From Poa pratensis (lineage: Eukaryota; Streptophyta; Magnoliopsida; Poales; Poaceae), in NCBI GenBank assembly GCA_947311845.1, contig CAMZMU010000115.1, positions 33,377,115-33,441,114 of the forward strand: a DNA stretch of 64,000 nt, in the 5' to 3' direction. Below are positions 21,413 through 32,989 of this stretch, piece after piece (the stretch's first letter is position 1; each line of letters opens with the position of its first letter). The position numbers and the translations under genes are program-made. Under the pieces are notes generated by a model, which searched no databases, was not told where the DNA came from, and was given only the letters and a program-made list of their open reading frames with translations.

Positions 21413-23962
21413 TGAAAGGGCATGGCATCCCCATGTGTGGTTTTGGTAATTAATGACAATCTCTATGGACTAATGGTTGCATTGAGTTACACTTGTAGTG
21501 TTTTTCCATAGGCAATGCTTGCACTCCATATGTTGAATTCAAGGTTGATGCCATAAGGATATTGATATAATGGAGCATTTGGCATCAAGATCACCGAGTT
21601 ATATGGATATATTTGACATGATCAAGAAGAAGAGTACGTGATGACCAACGTGTTATTTGAGGGGTTATCCGAAGATTGGTCATGAGAGAGTTGAGCATAT
21701 TGCAAGTATGTCTTGAAGAAAAGGATCATGTGATCATTCATGTTTATCTTCAAGACATCAACATAATCTATTAAAGAGAGAAGAAAAGATACAAGATTGA
21801 TCAAGATATTGGTCAACACACAAAGCTACAAGTGTACCAAGTGGGATCATGTATCCTTTGGTATGGTAAGTAATTATCTATATAGCTTTGTGAACTAACC
21901 CATGATATGTGTGTGTGGAATTTCTATGTGTGGTTAGGTATCTTTCTATGGGCTTACATCAAATGAAGATTTCATATAGCCCATGGAGGATGACGTCTAG
22001 TGGTGATCGTCATCAAGATTGAGAAGTGCAAGTTCAAGAGAAGAATCTCGAAGAGATCCCATGCTTGAAGCTTGTCACCCATTTGGAGATAATGGTAAAG
22101 TGAAGATGTGGCTAAAATAGGCTCTCCCATAGTGGAGTATAGGGGAGCAATATGTGAGTCTTCACCAAGCGAAGCACAATCAAGAAATATGGTCCACTTG
22201 AAGAGATCAAGATCGTCATCATCTAGCTCAAGTGGAATGCGCAAGGCAAAGATATGATCTTGATAGGGTTTCTATTTTACCGGTCTCATGGTGCTAGTTG
22301 GGAGACCGAGTTATAGGATAGATATCACACTATCAAGAGGGGCTCTCAATTGAGCTTTAGTGTATTGTTCGTAGACAGCTCAAACCTTTGCATAATTGGC
22401 ATCATATTTCTTGGTTCTTATTTGGCTTTTCACCTTGTTAGGTTTTGGTGCTTGTCATGATCATCATGACAAGCTCAAGTTTACTGAAAACGGATTTCGT
22501 ATGAAAACATTGTTGCGTTTTTGGTGTTGGAGGTTTTACCGGTTGTTCCTTTATTGTGAGGTCAAACCTTTCATCATTTGGTTTTATCCTCCCTTGTTGG
22601 ACTATGATGTTTCTCTGCATGATCTTGTAGTGCTCGTCGCGGTGATTCCAACGAGCCAAGAACATCGAAAACGGAGTTCGGATGATCAAGATATGTTTGT
22701 TTTCGTGTTTGGTCTTTCTGCAGTTTATCTGTAGGCCGGAGTCACCGGGGTAAACACCCCGGAGTCTCCGGCCCGAACCAGAAATCTGAATATTTCGAGC
22801 TGTGCCTTTTGGCGTACGTCTCTTGTACCCAAGCCGGAGATAGGCCGGAGTCTACGGCCTAAAACTATCCTGAACATAACGGGAAGATTTCTTGAAGCAC
22901 TATTTAAGGGGTCTTCTTCCCCAACGTTTCCCTAATCTTGGAGCTCGTGTTTTGCCCCCATTGTTGACCTTCTTGAGCTTTGCTATCTCTCTATTCCTCC
23001 ATGATTCTTGCCTCCAATTAGAGGGAAAAGAGATACAAGATCTAGATCTATCATTCCACCAATCCATCTCTCCTCTAAGTGAGGGGAAGCCTTTGGATCT
23101 AGATCTTGGAGGGATTTGGTGTTCTTCCTTGTTCATCCTCTCTTCTCCCCCATAGCATTAGTTGCTTTGGTGGGATTTGAGAGTGAAGGATTTGCGCACT
23201 TCTTGTGTTCTTGCCCATTGCATGAGTTGCATCGGTTTGAGTTCTCCATGTTGATTCGTGGAAGTTGAAGTTGAGAAGCTTGTTTCTCTTGGGTACTTGG
23301 GGTGCCCTAGAGCTTGTCCTCTTGGGTACTTGGTGTGCCCTAGATGGTCCTTGTTGATCTCGGAGTTTTCGTGGCTCGCAGGATAGTTGAGAGCCTCCAA
23401 TTGAGTTGTGGAGTGTGCCTCAACCTTGTGATTCTTGTGGCTTTGGGAGCCGCGGGAATTCGGTGAGAGTCTCCAATTAAGTTGTGGAGTGTGCCTCATC
23501 CTTGTACGGGTTCGGTGACCACCCTCAAGTGTCCCATAGTGGTTCGTGGCACTCCGCATTGGTGGAGGCACGAAGGAGATTACGGTGTGCCATTGACGGC
23601 TATTTGGGGATCACTTTGTGACTCCGCACTGCTCCAACGGAGACTAGCTTCCATTGGGAAGTGAACTTGGGATAAATCATCGTCTCCGAGTGCCTCGGTA
23701 TTTGTATACCCGAGCTTCTTACTTATGCAATTTACTTTGTGATAGTCATCAAGCTTAAAGTAATATATCTTGCTATCACCTAGTTGCTAATCTTGCTTAG
23801 CATAAGTTGTTGGTGCACATAGGTAAACCTAGCTTGTTTAGGTTTCATGCTTGATAAATTAAATGCTAATTTTATTCCGCATTTATTCAAGCCTAAACCG
23901 CAAAGAATTTTAATCGCCTATTCACACCCCCCCCCCCTCTAGGCGACATCCGTGTCCTTTCA
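21413..23962 (+). repeat. First LTR of the Sirevirus-like element, 2550 bp
   Basis: Begins TGAAAGGGCATGGCATCCCC and ends CGTGTCCTTTCA. It is close to the copy at 44809-47338. A TATTTAAG box at 22901-22908 followed by a T/C-rich stretch is the probable promoter, and a GC-rich hairpin lies upstream at 22734-22773. A poly-C run is present near 23926. The left flank is GTATG; the matching right duplication is missing because the right end is truncated. Confidence 0.93.
22734..22773. promoter_or_regulatory. GC-rich hairpin upstream of the LTR TATA box
   Basis: Two 18-nt arms, 22734-22751 (GGCCGGAGTCACCGGGGT) and 22756-22773 (ACCCCGGAGTCTCCGGCC), pair with three mismatches around an AAAC loop. The second LTR preserves it at 46130-46169 with two mismatches. 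It lies about 130 nt before the TATA box, a position suited to a regulatory role. Confidence 0.65.
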
Positions 23963-23980
23963 ATTGGTATCAGAGCGAGG
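23963..23980 (+). promoter_or_regulatory. Primer-binding site (initiator tRNA-Met type)
   Basis: ATTGGTATCAGAGCGAGG directly follows the first LTR and contains TGGTATCAGAGC, the usual complement to plant initiator tRNA-Met. The copy after the second LTR (47339 on) reads TTGGTATGAGAACGAGG and is mutated. Confidence 0.92.
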
Positions 23981-24005
23981 TTCTCTCCTTATTAGGCTTC
24001 ACTGC

Positions 24006-25621
24006 TGATTGCGTGGATCACACGTTCGCTGGGAGACCCCAAGAGGAAGGTATGATGCAGTATAGAAGCAGTTTTCCCTCAGTATGAAACCAAGGTTTAA
24101 TCGAACCAGTAGGAGCAAGAAATCGCTTCGGAAGGTTGTTGGTGGCGAACTATGGCACGTCGCAGCACCAGCGAATCCGGCGCCAACGTGGAATCTGCAC
24201 ACAACACAATCAAACTGCTTTGCCCCAACGAAACAGTGAGGTTGTCAATCTCACCGGCTTGCTGAAAACAAAGGATTAAACGTATGGTGTGGAAAACAGT
24301 AGTAAATTGCAGAGAATGAAAAGGAACAGTGTTTGCAGTTGGTTGTATTATCAGTATAAAAGAATGGACCGGGGTCCACAGTTCACTAGTGGTGTCTCTC
24401 CATAACAGATAATTAACATGCTGGGTGAACAAATTACAGCTGGGCAATTGACAAAATATTGAGCGCATAACAATGCATATATATGACATGATGATTACTA
24501 TGATATTCATGTGGGCATTACGACAAAATATATAGACCGTTATCCAACAAAGTCTATGACTAATAATCCACAGCCAGGTTGTCATACCGAGTTCCCCATT
24601 GGTATTAAGTTGCAAGCAATGGATAATTGCATTAAGTAATGTGCATAAAGTAAACAAATGCGTTAGACCTAACGGCGTACCCTTAAGCTAAGCATCGGTT
24701 ATTTTATCCCTAGTGGCAATAACACATCCACAATCTTAGATGTTATTGTCACTCTCCCAGATTACCGGAGGCATGAACCCACTATCTAGCATAAATACTC
24801 ACTCTTGGAGTTATAAGCATCTACTTGGCCAAATCATCTACTAGTAACGAAAACATGCAAGATCATAAATAACATATAAGATAGATTGATAATCAACTTG
24901 ACATAGTATTCAATATTCATCGGATCCCAGCAAACACAACATGTAGCATTACAATAAGATGATCTTGATCATGATAGGCAGCTCACAAGATCTAAACATG
25001 ATAGCATAAATTGGAGAGACAACCATCTAGCTACTGCCATGGACCCGTAGTTCAAGGGTGAACTACTCACGCATCACTCCGGAGGCAGGCATGGTGATGT
25101 AGAGCCCTCCGGTGATGATTCCCCTCTCCGGCAGGGTGCCGGGAAGAGCTTCTGAACCCTCCCGAGCTAGGGTTGACGGCGGCGGCGTCTCTGGAACTTT
25201 TCGTGGATAATGGCTCGGGTCTCTAGGGTTTTCGCGTCGGGAGGAATAAATAGGCGAAAGGGCGGCAGCTGCGGAGCCACAAGGGCCCCACACCACCCCA
25301 CGGCGCGGTTGGGGGTGGGCCCACGCGGCCCCATGGTGTGGGCGCCACGTGGCTCCCCTCCGTGTCTCCTCTGGACTCCGTCTTCGTGTTGGAAAAATAG
25401 GAGGTTCTGTCCAAGTTTTGTCCAATTCCGAGAATATTTCGAGACTAGCTTTTCTGGAATACAAAAACAGCAGAAAACAGGAACTGGCACTGTGGCATCT
25501 TGTTAATAGGTTAGTCCCAGAAAATGCATAAAAATGCTATGAAGTGTATATAAAACATGTAACTATTGGTATAATATCAACATGGAACATCAGAAATTAT
25601 AGATACGTTTGAGACGTATCA
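24006..25621 (-). mobile_element. Solo LTR (TGATACGT family), minus orientation, 1616 bp
   Basis: Reverse complement of the same LTR family as 7522-9120: on the plus strand it starts TGATTGCGTGG and ends GAGACGTATCA. The flanks ACTGC (24001-24005) and ACTTC (25622-25626) form a target duplication with one mismatch. It lies in the leader of the Sirevirus-like element; the intact leader is seen at 47375-47385 (CTTCACCGCCTAGAGAG). Confidence 0.9.
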
Positions 25622-25639
25622 ACTTCCTAGAGAGTAAAG

Positions 25640-27025
25640 ATGTCGTCTAGCAGACTAGTGCACAATTCTTCTTTTATATTAGATGGCACAAATTGTGATG
25701 TTTGGAAAATTCGCATGGTTGATGTTATTCGGGTCATGAACCCAGACATGGATCGAATTTTAGATAGGGGTTATTCTCCTCCAAAGAATTCCAAAAGACT
25801 ATCTTTAATGGATGAGAATAATTCCTATCTAGATGCTCAAGCTTGTAACGTGATTTTCAATGCTTTGAGCCATGTAGTTATTATGTCGGTCTCTCCTTTT
25901 CGGAATGCTCATGAGCTTTGGACCAAGCTTCAAGATAAATATGACGTGTCCAAGAATTGTGGAGATGATTGTTCTCCCTCCACCTCTAGGCGTGATGAGT
26001 TCTCAACTTCTTCCAATTCACCTACATGTGGCAAGCCACAAAGTAATGCAATGGTGCGTAGTGATAAATGTTGCAATGATGATAGTGAGCTTATTATTGA
26101 TGATTCGTTACTTCTATCTCATTGTAATGCTTTATCTTTGGACTTAAACACATATAGCACCAAAAATGATCTACATGCTTGTGTTGATAGTCCTTTCATA
26201 TCATGTAGAAATTGCTTGATTAATTCTCATAATGATATGCTCTCTATGTCTTGTTTCCTTGATAAAAATGCTACTATTTCCTCTAGTATTTGTTCGACTA
26301 ACAATGTAGAGGAAACCGAACACTCCATGGAACAAGATATGGATCTCAATGGTGCTTCAAGTAATTTTTCATCATCATCATACAATACTCACTTTTATCT
26401 TATGGCTAAGGCTTCTGAGGTATCTCCTACTTTGGACCACAATATATCCCATGATGATAGTGATGATGATTGTGATGATAGTATGTCTTCCTTAAATAAG
26501 AAAGGACAAATTGTCTTTCATGCTCTAAGTAAAAATAAGAATGCTTGTTCTAACTTCATAGAAATCTTGACTATTGCTATTGAGAGCAACAAACTTATTG
26601 ATGATCATGAGGACACCATTGAGAAAATGCAAAGACGCGAATATAAATATGCAGATGGAATCGGGGATCTTAAGGAAGCTCTTGAAGAAGAGGAAACCAC
26701 TAAGGAGTCTCTTGAGGAGACTTTTGCTCTTGAACTTTCTAGAATAAAGGGATCCCATGATAGAGCTCTTGAAGTGGCTAAGGACTTCAAAATAAAAAAT
26801 GGTAAGCTTATAGATGCACATGCTAAACTCCTTGAGGATTTTGAGCACCTCGAAAGTGGCTCTAGGGTCATTAAGGGTGAGCTCATCAAACTCACCGAGT
26901 CTCATGCGCAACTTAAAGCTTCATACTCGCAAGAGCTTGCCAATTTATCTTCTCATATTGTCATTAATAATGATGCTTGTGCTACTAACTCTATCTCTTG
27001 TGAAGCATCCATGTTGAAGGAGAAT
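25640..27025 (+). CDS. Sirevirus-like gag, N-terminal part
   Basis: Starts MSSSRLVHNSSFILDGTN, a copia gag N-terminus, followed by a UBN2-like region (NYDVW-type motif NCDVWKIRM, then ELWTKLQDKYD). Residues about 330-460 are rich in Glu, Lys and Leu with heptad spacing and should form coiled coils. The frame is open for 462 codons to the Tat insertion; after removal of that element and one TSD copy it continues without a break at 40363 (KEN then VELRAQLELL) for a total of about 670 codons. Gag packages RNA in virus-like particles. Long coiled-coil gag is usual in Sireviruses. Confidence 0.85.
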
Positions 27026-27622
27026 TGTCGTGGGGTAGATAACATGGCAGATGCTACCATGGGGTAGCTTGAGATGATGGGCAAGGCGACTCTGGTATCT
27101 GGGAGATTGTTTAGCACTTCAGGGACAAAGGGTTTACCCAGGTTCGGCCTCTCCATTGGAGATAAAGACCTACTTCCTGCTATCTTGTTATTGATCTCAA
27201 TCTCGATAACCCGGCTATGACAACAGAGCCGGATCTCGATCTAGGTTACAAGGTTCGCTTGGTAGCATGAGTTCCTCTCGATGGTTCTCTCGCCTAAGCT
27301 TGGATCGTAAAGGTTCTGTTTAACTAGGGCTCAGGGACCAGTTTATATAGATGACCGGGTCTCCTGGCACTTTACAAGGTAAACCCGGATTCTACCCAGA
27401 CTCGGAGTCCTACTCTAGTTCTTCCGGCCTTCGTGTCCTCCAAGTCCTGAACCGCCTCTGGTCTTCTAGAACCTTTCCTTCCTGAACCGGGTTACCGCCA
27501 AACCTACTGGCCCAGCAAGATAACCCGGCCCATGCTGATGGTTAGCGGGCCTGGCCGGGCCTCCTGCCTGGCGGGTCACGCTTCCCTCTTCATGGGCCTA
27601 CCGGGTTATTATCCCCCCATCA
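27026..27622 (-). repeat. 3' LTR of the Tat-lineage element (left side), 597 bp
   Basis: On the plus strand it begins TGTCGTGGGGTAGATAAC and ends TTATCCCCCCATCA. It is nearly identical to 39762-40357, indicating a younger insertion than the host Sirevirus. A TTATATAG motif near 27334 is a TATA box on the minus strand. CCGGGTT/AACCCGG words are frequent. Confidence 0.92.
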
Positions 27623-27995
27623 GTAGCCCTAGATTAACCTGGTTGCCAGGTTGGCATGCTCTGCTTCTATTCTTGAACATTGCTTCTTTGAACAGAACTG
27701 TTATCCTGGCCAGCCGGGTTAATCACCTGAAACGTAAAATAACACATAACAGATTAAATACCAGGGTACATCTCTTTTCTCCTTAGCTTGGCCAATCCTT
27801 TTTGGCGGCCTAGAACGTAACCCGGTTCAGATATACCGGGTTCATACTTCATCGGGTTTCACTTTCAAATAAGCGAAAATTGTCACTCAGCTGTAAATCC
27901 ATCCTCAATCCATCTCAATCATGATCTTATCAATTAATATCTCATAATTATCTCATTCACCTTTTACCACAACACCCCTAGGGTTGTCACCGCGG

Positions 27996-28287
27996 CTATA
28001 AATAGTAGACCAAGCGTTCACCACAGTCGCTTTCCCCATCCATTCGTGTTCATCACCTTCCTCGCGCCCGCACTGTAGCAACCGCAAGTCCAATCTCCAA
28101 TCGAGAATCCAAATCTCCGCGAGAAGATCCACAGGTACGATTCTCCCGCACATGCGTGCTCCGCACTCGATTCCACTCTGAATCACGCCCAGATTTACTT
28201 TGCATTTTCCTCTCCGCACATCCGCATCTAGAACTAGGGTTTCTCATCGCCATTGTCGCAGCCAAGAAACCTCGAAGCTCCGCAGTC
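27996..28287 (+). promoter_or_regulatory. Promoter and 5' leader of the antisense ORF
   Basis: CTATAAATAG (27996-28005) is a canonical plant TATA box, on the strand opposite to the host element's own genes. It is followed by a C/T-rich leader. A possible leader intron runs from CCACAG/GTACGA (28133/28134) to GTCGCAG (28261). The start codon is at 28288. Confidence 0.65.
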
Positions 28288-31200
28288 ATGGTGAAGGATA
28301 AGGTGAAGGCTGGGGGTCCCCGTGGCGTGAAGAAACTCGCGAAGAAACCTCCCAGCTCCCACTCTGGGGGATCTGTCTCCGCCGCCCCCGCTGCTGCTCA
28401 GGTCAACTGGACCAAATCCACTGTGACAAATCTGATGCTGCAAGAATACGTGAACTGCGGCGAGCTTCCTCCCAAAACAGAGATCAGCTGGCGCACTGCT
28501 GGGGAAGAAATCCGCCCCAGCCCAAAAGAAGGTGAAGTGGTTGTTTTCCTCGATCATGTACAGCGCGGTCTTCGCCCCCCAGGCTCTCTGTTTTTCCGCC
28601 GGGTCTTGAAGTACTACGGCCTTAGACCCCAAGATATTGCACCCAACTCTATGCTGAACATCAGCAACTTTGTTGTGTTCTGTGAGGACTACTTACAAAT
28701 GGCTCCAAGCCTCCACTTTTCCTCGAATTTTTCTACTACAACCCATCACGCAAGGACCAACTGAGCCCTTATGGCGGAGTTGCGATTCAACGCCGGAGGG
28801 AATGCGATTTTCTGGCTCTTCTTTTAGCCAGCCATCCCAAGGGGTGGCAAAACACATACTTTTATTGTAAAGACACCTCACCCGAGTCGGTCGACGCTCG
28901 TTACCAGGCTTTCCGGAACTCGGGCTTGACATATGAGGCCAAGATGAACAGTTATGCTGACGATGCTGACCGGGTCAAGCTCGAGCCCACACTTCGTCGG
29001 GCCAGAGCCTTACTCGCCCATGGCCTCAAAGGCACGGACCTCGTCAAGTACTGGATTGGTTGGTTTATCCAACCACTCAGCATCAGGACCCGGCTATTTG
29101 CCAATACACCGATGAAACCACAGAGAGCATGCGTTATTCTGAGATGACGCTAACTGATGATCAGCTCGTGAAGAATGCCAAGAGACTGCTTGGCGAAAAG
29201 AAAGATGCCATTGCACTGGACGGGCTTGCCCCATTTAGTGCTAAGAATAAACCCTCCACGGTAAAAACCAATCTTGATCATTTATGCTAACTTTAACCCG
29301 GTAATTTCATCCAAAGAACGTTACTTACTTTTAACTGTTTTCTCTCAGGACTCCAAGTGGTGGAGCATGGATTTTACTCCTACATCCTCTCCTGACGGGG
29401 AGGACACAGAAAGTGAAGATGACAAAGAAGAAGAAGAATGTGAGCTGACTCTAGGCCGGCTCTTTCTCGACCTAATTAACAGCGAAGTCCCCAACAAGGA
29501 CGCCTCTACTGATAACCCGGCTCCTCTTATTCCAGGCCCCACTGACCCGGCTTCTGACGTACTGCCGGGTCCCCAAACTGTTGAACCTCCTACGCAAAAG
29601 AGGACCCGGGCCACCATTGCTAAGGTACCATATTTTAGTTTCTCAACTTTCATGATGAACTCATCTCAAACCCAAGCACAAACACAGGAAAAAGAAGCTG
29701 AGAAGGAGGCTGAGGCGAACAAGAGGCGCCGAACCCGATCTTCTACAAGCCACACTTCCCTGAGCCCAGGTATCCCTCAACGCTCTTTATCAAGCTGGGC
29801 CAAATCCATCCAGAACACACCCAACAAACAGTACCCTTTAGCTGGCAAGATCCGGTTGCTAAACCATCTCGTTTGTCAGATTCCTCCTCGGATGGTGTTA
29901 GCACACCCGAGGATTTCCATATCAATGTCGGGTTAGAGATACTCCACACACTTTTCCATACCTCCATATTTTACTGCTCCTTTTTTGTTTTACTAAATCA
30001 CTATCTTGTTCCAGTGCCAGAGCTTTTGCGGATGAAGACCCGGAGTCTCCTCCAGCGGCGTCTCCTCCTCCAGCAACAACAAGCCTTCTCCTATGAGGCA
30101 CATATTGAGGAGCCGGTGGACAGAAAGAGCCAACGGAGCAAGTAACCCCCGTGTCTTCTCCAAAAAACATAGTTGATCCTGTGCCAGAATCCTCCCCAGC
30201 TACTCATTCGCCCGGGTTAGGCTCTGGAACTAAAGAAGATGAAGTACAAGTTACTGGAACCCGGCACGTTCCAGTACAAGTGCTCCCGAAACTCTTGCCA
30301 AGGTGCCAGCTCCAGATGCTAACCCGGCGTCTCCTGCCAAGGGAAAGAACCCGGCTCCTTCATCAGATTTGCCGGCTCTGGATGCCATGTCCGTCCCGTC
30401 TCTCTGCGAAGAATATTTCACTCGCCTTTCTCAACACAAGAATCTGGAGACTGAACTTGTTTCCCTGATCCAGAAACGATACCAGGTACTCATTTTTTCT
30501 TGCTACCTCTTGCATAACTATACTCTGCCTAGCCCCCAAGCTCCAAGATTATCTCTTGTTGATGAACTTGGTGCTTGAAAAACAAATGCCATAAAATTTC
30601 AACCCTGTAGCCCCCAAGGCCCTGGTTGTCTGTTTACAACAAGCTGGGACTTAAAACTTCATCACCTAAAACTGCTCATCTTTCAGAACAAAATTTGACA
30701 CTGTAGCCCCCAAGTGCCGGGTTAGCTGTCCAGCTACCTGGGACTAACACTTAGACACTTTATTTTTTTGCGCATGTAGCCCCCAAGTGCCGGGTTGCAC
30801 GCCTGCGGCAACCTGGAACTACACCTTACACACTGAGAAACTTATCACGTATCCCCCAAGTTCCGGGTTAACTTTCCTTCAACAACTTGAGGCTTAACCA
30901 CATACTATTCTCTATTTGTTTGTGAACAGGAACACACGAGCAAAAGCAGTGAAGAAATTGCCCGGCTCCAAGGAATGTTGAAGGCTGAAACTGAAACCCG
31001 GGCTGATCATGCAACCCAACTTCAGGCCCTAGAAGAAAAAATCACTGCTCTACTCAAGAAAACTCTGACTTGGAGAAGGATAAGCAGGAGCACGAGGAAA
31101 ACTTCCAGGAGCAACTGAACACACTGCAAAAGCAGCTGGATAACACCACTAGCGAGCTAACCCGGCTGAAGAAAATGATCACCTCTATGGTTGAATCCTT

Positions 31201-32046
31201 AGTGGGTAAGCATTACTCCTTTGAACTCGAACTGAACTGAACAAGCAGACCCGGTTTTTAAATCTCACTGTTATGCCTTTCCTTACCCAGGCCCTCGTGA
31301 TGGAACCTTCGCAAAACTGCTGCAGAGAAGATCAAGTGCATGTACACGCTGACACGTCAGCTGTACTTTGGCAGCTGCGAGGTCATCAAAGCCGCAAGGA
31401 ACTGGGAAACCCGCCAAGCGTGTATACTGAAGTCCTTGGGCATCTGTCAACAATGCCACAATGGATACATTTGCTCAAGAGATCTGCATGCAGGGCCGGG
31501 GTGATGCGAGGTCTTGCCTTGGCAAAGGCCTACCATCCCCAGCTAAACCCGGCTCCCCTGAAGAACGGTTTTCCCCAATTCAACTATGACGGCAAGGAAT
31601 TTGACAAGAAGTGCTACTCCCGGGTTGTGAAGCAAACCCGGCACGTTGCCACTGTGATTGCCAGCAAAATGAAGCTCACCACGTTGCAGTTTGGATACAC
31701 CGAAAACGATGAAGAGATCATGGATGACGAGCCACAACGCATCGATCTCCTGCAAAGCTACAAGGATTCCATTGATCCAGCAAAGACTGTCCCGGTACCT
31801 CCACTGCACCCAGCTCTTCTACGCCAATTATTCCTCCTCCATCACGGGCCACAGTTGAAAAGATGATGAAAACTACTTCCAATCACTTCAACAAGTCACC
31901 CGCGCAAGATCAAGGCCAAGGAGACCAAGGAGACCAAGGAGACAGAAGCTAACCCGGCGGCCGCCGAGGAAGATGACCCCGAAAACCACCGAGGAACAAC
32001 CATCCAGCTCGCCTCACCATGACCCGGCGCCTGAAGCCGAGGCTTG
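28288..32046 (+). pseudogene. Antisense ORF of the Tat element, intron-containing, frameshifted
   Basis: Starts MVKDKVKAGGPRGVKKLAK and includes EISWRTAGEEIRPSPKEGE and RGLRPPGSLFFRRVLKYYGL, the pattern of the plant 'putative gypsy type transposon' domain (Pfam Transposase_28-like) found in Tat antisense ORFs. Exon 1 ends at 29260 and contains two frameshifts (near 28720 and 29103). Probable introns: 29261-29348, 29625-29687, roughly 29935-30014, 30486-30929 and 31206-31290, all GT-AG. The exon at 30930-31205 encodes Glu/Lys-rich coiled coil. The last exon (31291 on) ends in a low-complexity acidic tail. The function of these proteins is unknown; the strand and promoter suggest separate expression. 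Confidence 0.7.
30530..30898 (+). repeat. Array of five hairpin repeats in an intron of the antisense ORF
   Basis: Units begin at 30530, 30608, 30703, 30776 and 30850 (spacing 73-95 bp). Each starts TAGCCCCCAAG (the fifth, TATCCCCCAAG) and continues with a short inverted repeat. Examples of paired arms: CAAGCTCCAAG/CTTGGTGCTTG in unit 1 and GTGCCGGGTTGC/GCAACCTGGAAC in unit 4. Arm sequences differ between units while the pairing is kept. Similar GCCCCCAAG words recur at 32464 and 32759. On the minus strand they read CTTGGGGGC, resembling polypurine tracts. Confidence 0.65.
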
Positions 32047-32989
32047 AAAAACTTATGCAGATGCTTTTCTCTCTGCAAAAAACAATTTCATTCGGCCCTT
32101 GGGGCAAGTTATTGTAATAACTTAGCACTATTATCTCTTTCTTGCAGTGGTGTAGCAGTACACCTTTGAAACTTTGCTTTTATTACTTGAAACTTTTGTT
32201 GATGATACCTCTCTGTGGTTTTGATGACCCTTTTGATTTCTTTAACTGTGAGCCGGCTTTCGCATGGATACCCTGTCGCAACTTCGCTGAGAAAAACAGG
32301 GTCGAACCAAGTCCCAACGGGCCTCATGGTTGATTGAATTTCCAGGTGAGCAATCAGGCCATATAATTGCGAGTCACATCAGCTCAACAGCAAGATAACC
32401 AAGAATAAACTAGTGGCATAAAAGCCGGGTCTTGGGATTGCAGCTGCAAACTATTCAAGTAAGAGCCCCCAAGACCTGGATCAATGTTTATAAAGTAATG
32501 GCTTAACTATGCAACATTACCCCATTGATCCATATACTGGTGGGACACGCTCTCTGGGCGTCCTCAAAGATAAAAAACAACTATAACACTTGTTCTATAA
32601 CAGAAAACATAAACAACTGATATTTAAACTAAACATGCATGCTACTGAATCCAAAATACTAAAGCTAAAAACTGCTCTTACCGGGTCACAAAAATTTCGA
32701 GACCCGGATAATCGTATGAGCCGGGTCTTGGGGAAAAACTTTGCCACCTCAATGACCAGCCCCCAAGACCAAGCTGAACAAAAAACTGCTATGGCATACA
32801 TTAAACGAAAAATAACTGGCTTGCCAATGTAAACTGAGACTGAAACAAGACAAATTTCTGTTCAACCTTTACTTTATTGATAGAAAAGGTTAGGTCAGCA
32901 AGCCGCCTCATTAAAAACCTTCCAGCCCCCTTAGGTACCCTGGTAAGGAAAAGAGCGCGTCTGAAACCTGCTGCCTGTTACATCGTGTA
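32047..32989. other. Spacer between antisense ORF and integrase
   Basis: Non-coding spacer in the Tat element. It contains several CCGGGT words and further AGCCCCCAAG motifs (32464, 32759), and no open frame that continues either neighbouring gene. The 3' ends of the convergent transcripts from both strands should lie here. Confidence 0.6.

Noticed and set aside
30530..30898. CRISPR-like array.
   Set aside because: The repeats are diverged hairpins in a plant retrotransposon intron; direct-repeat identity, uniform spacers and cas genes are all missing.
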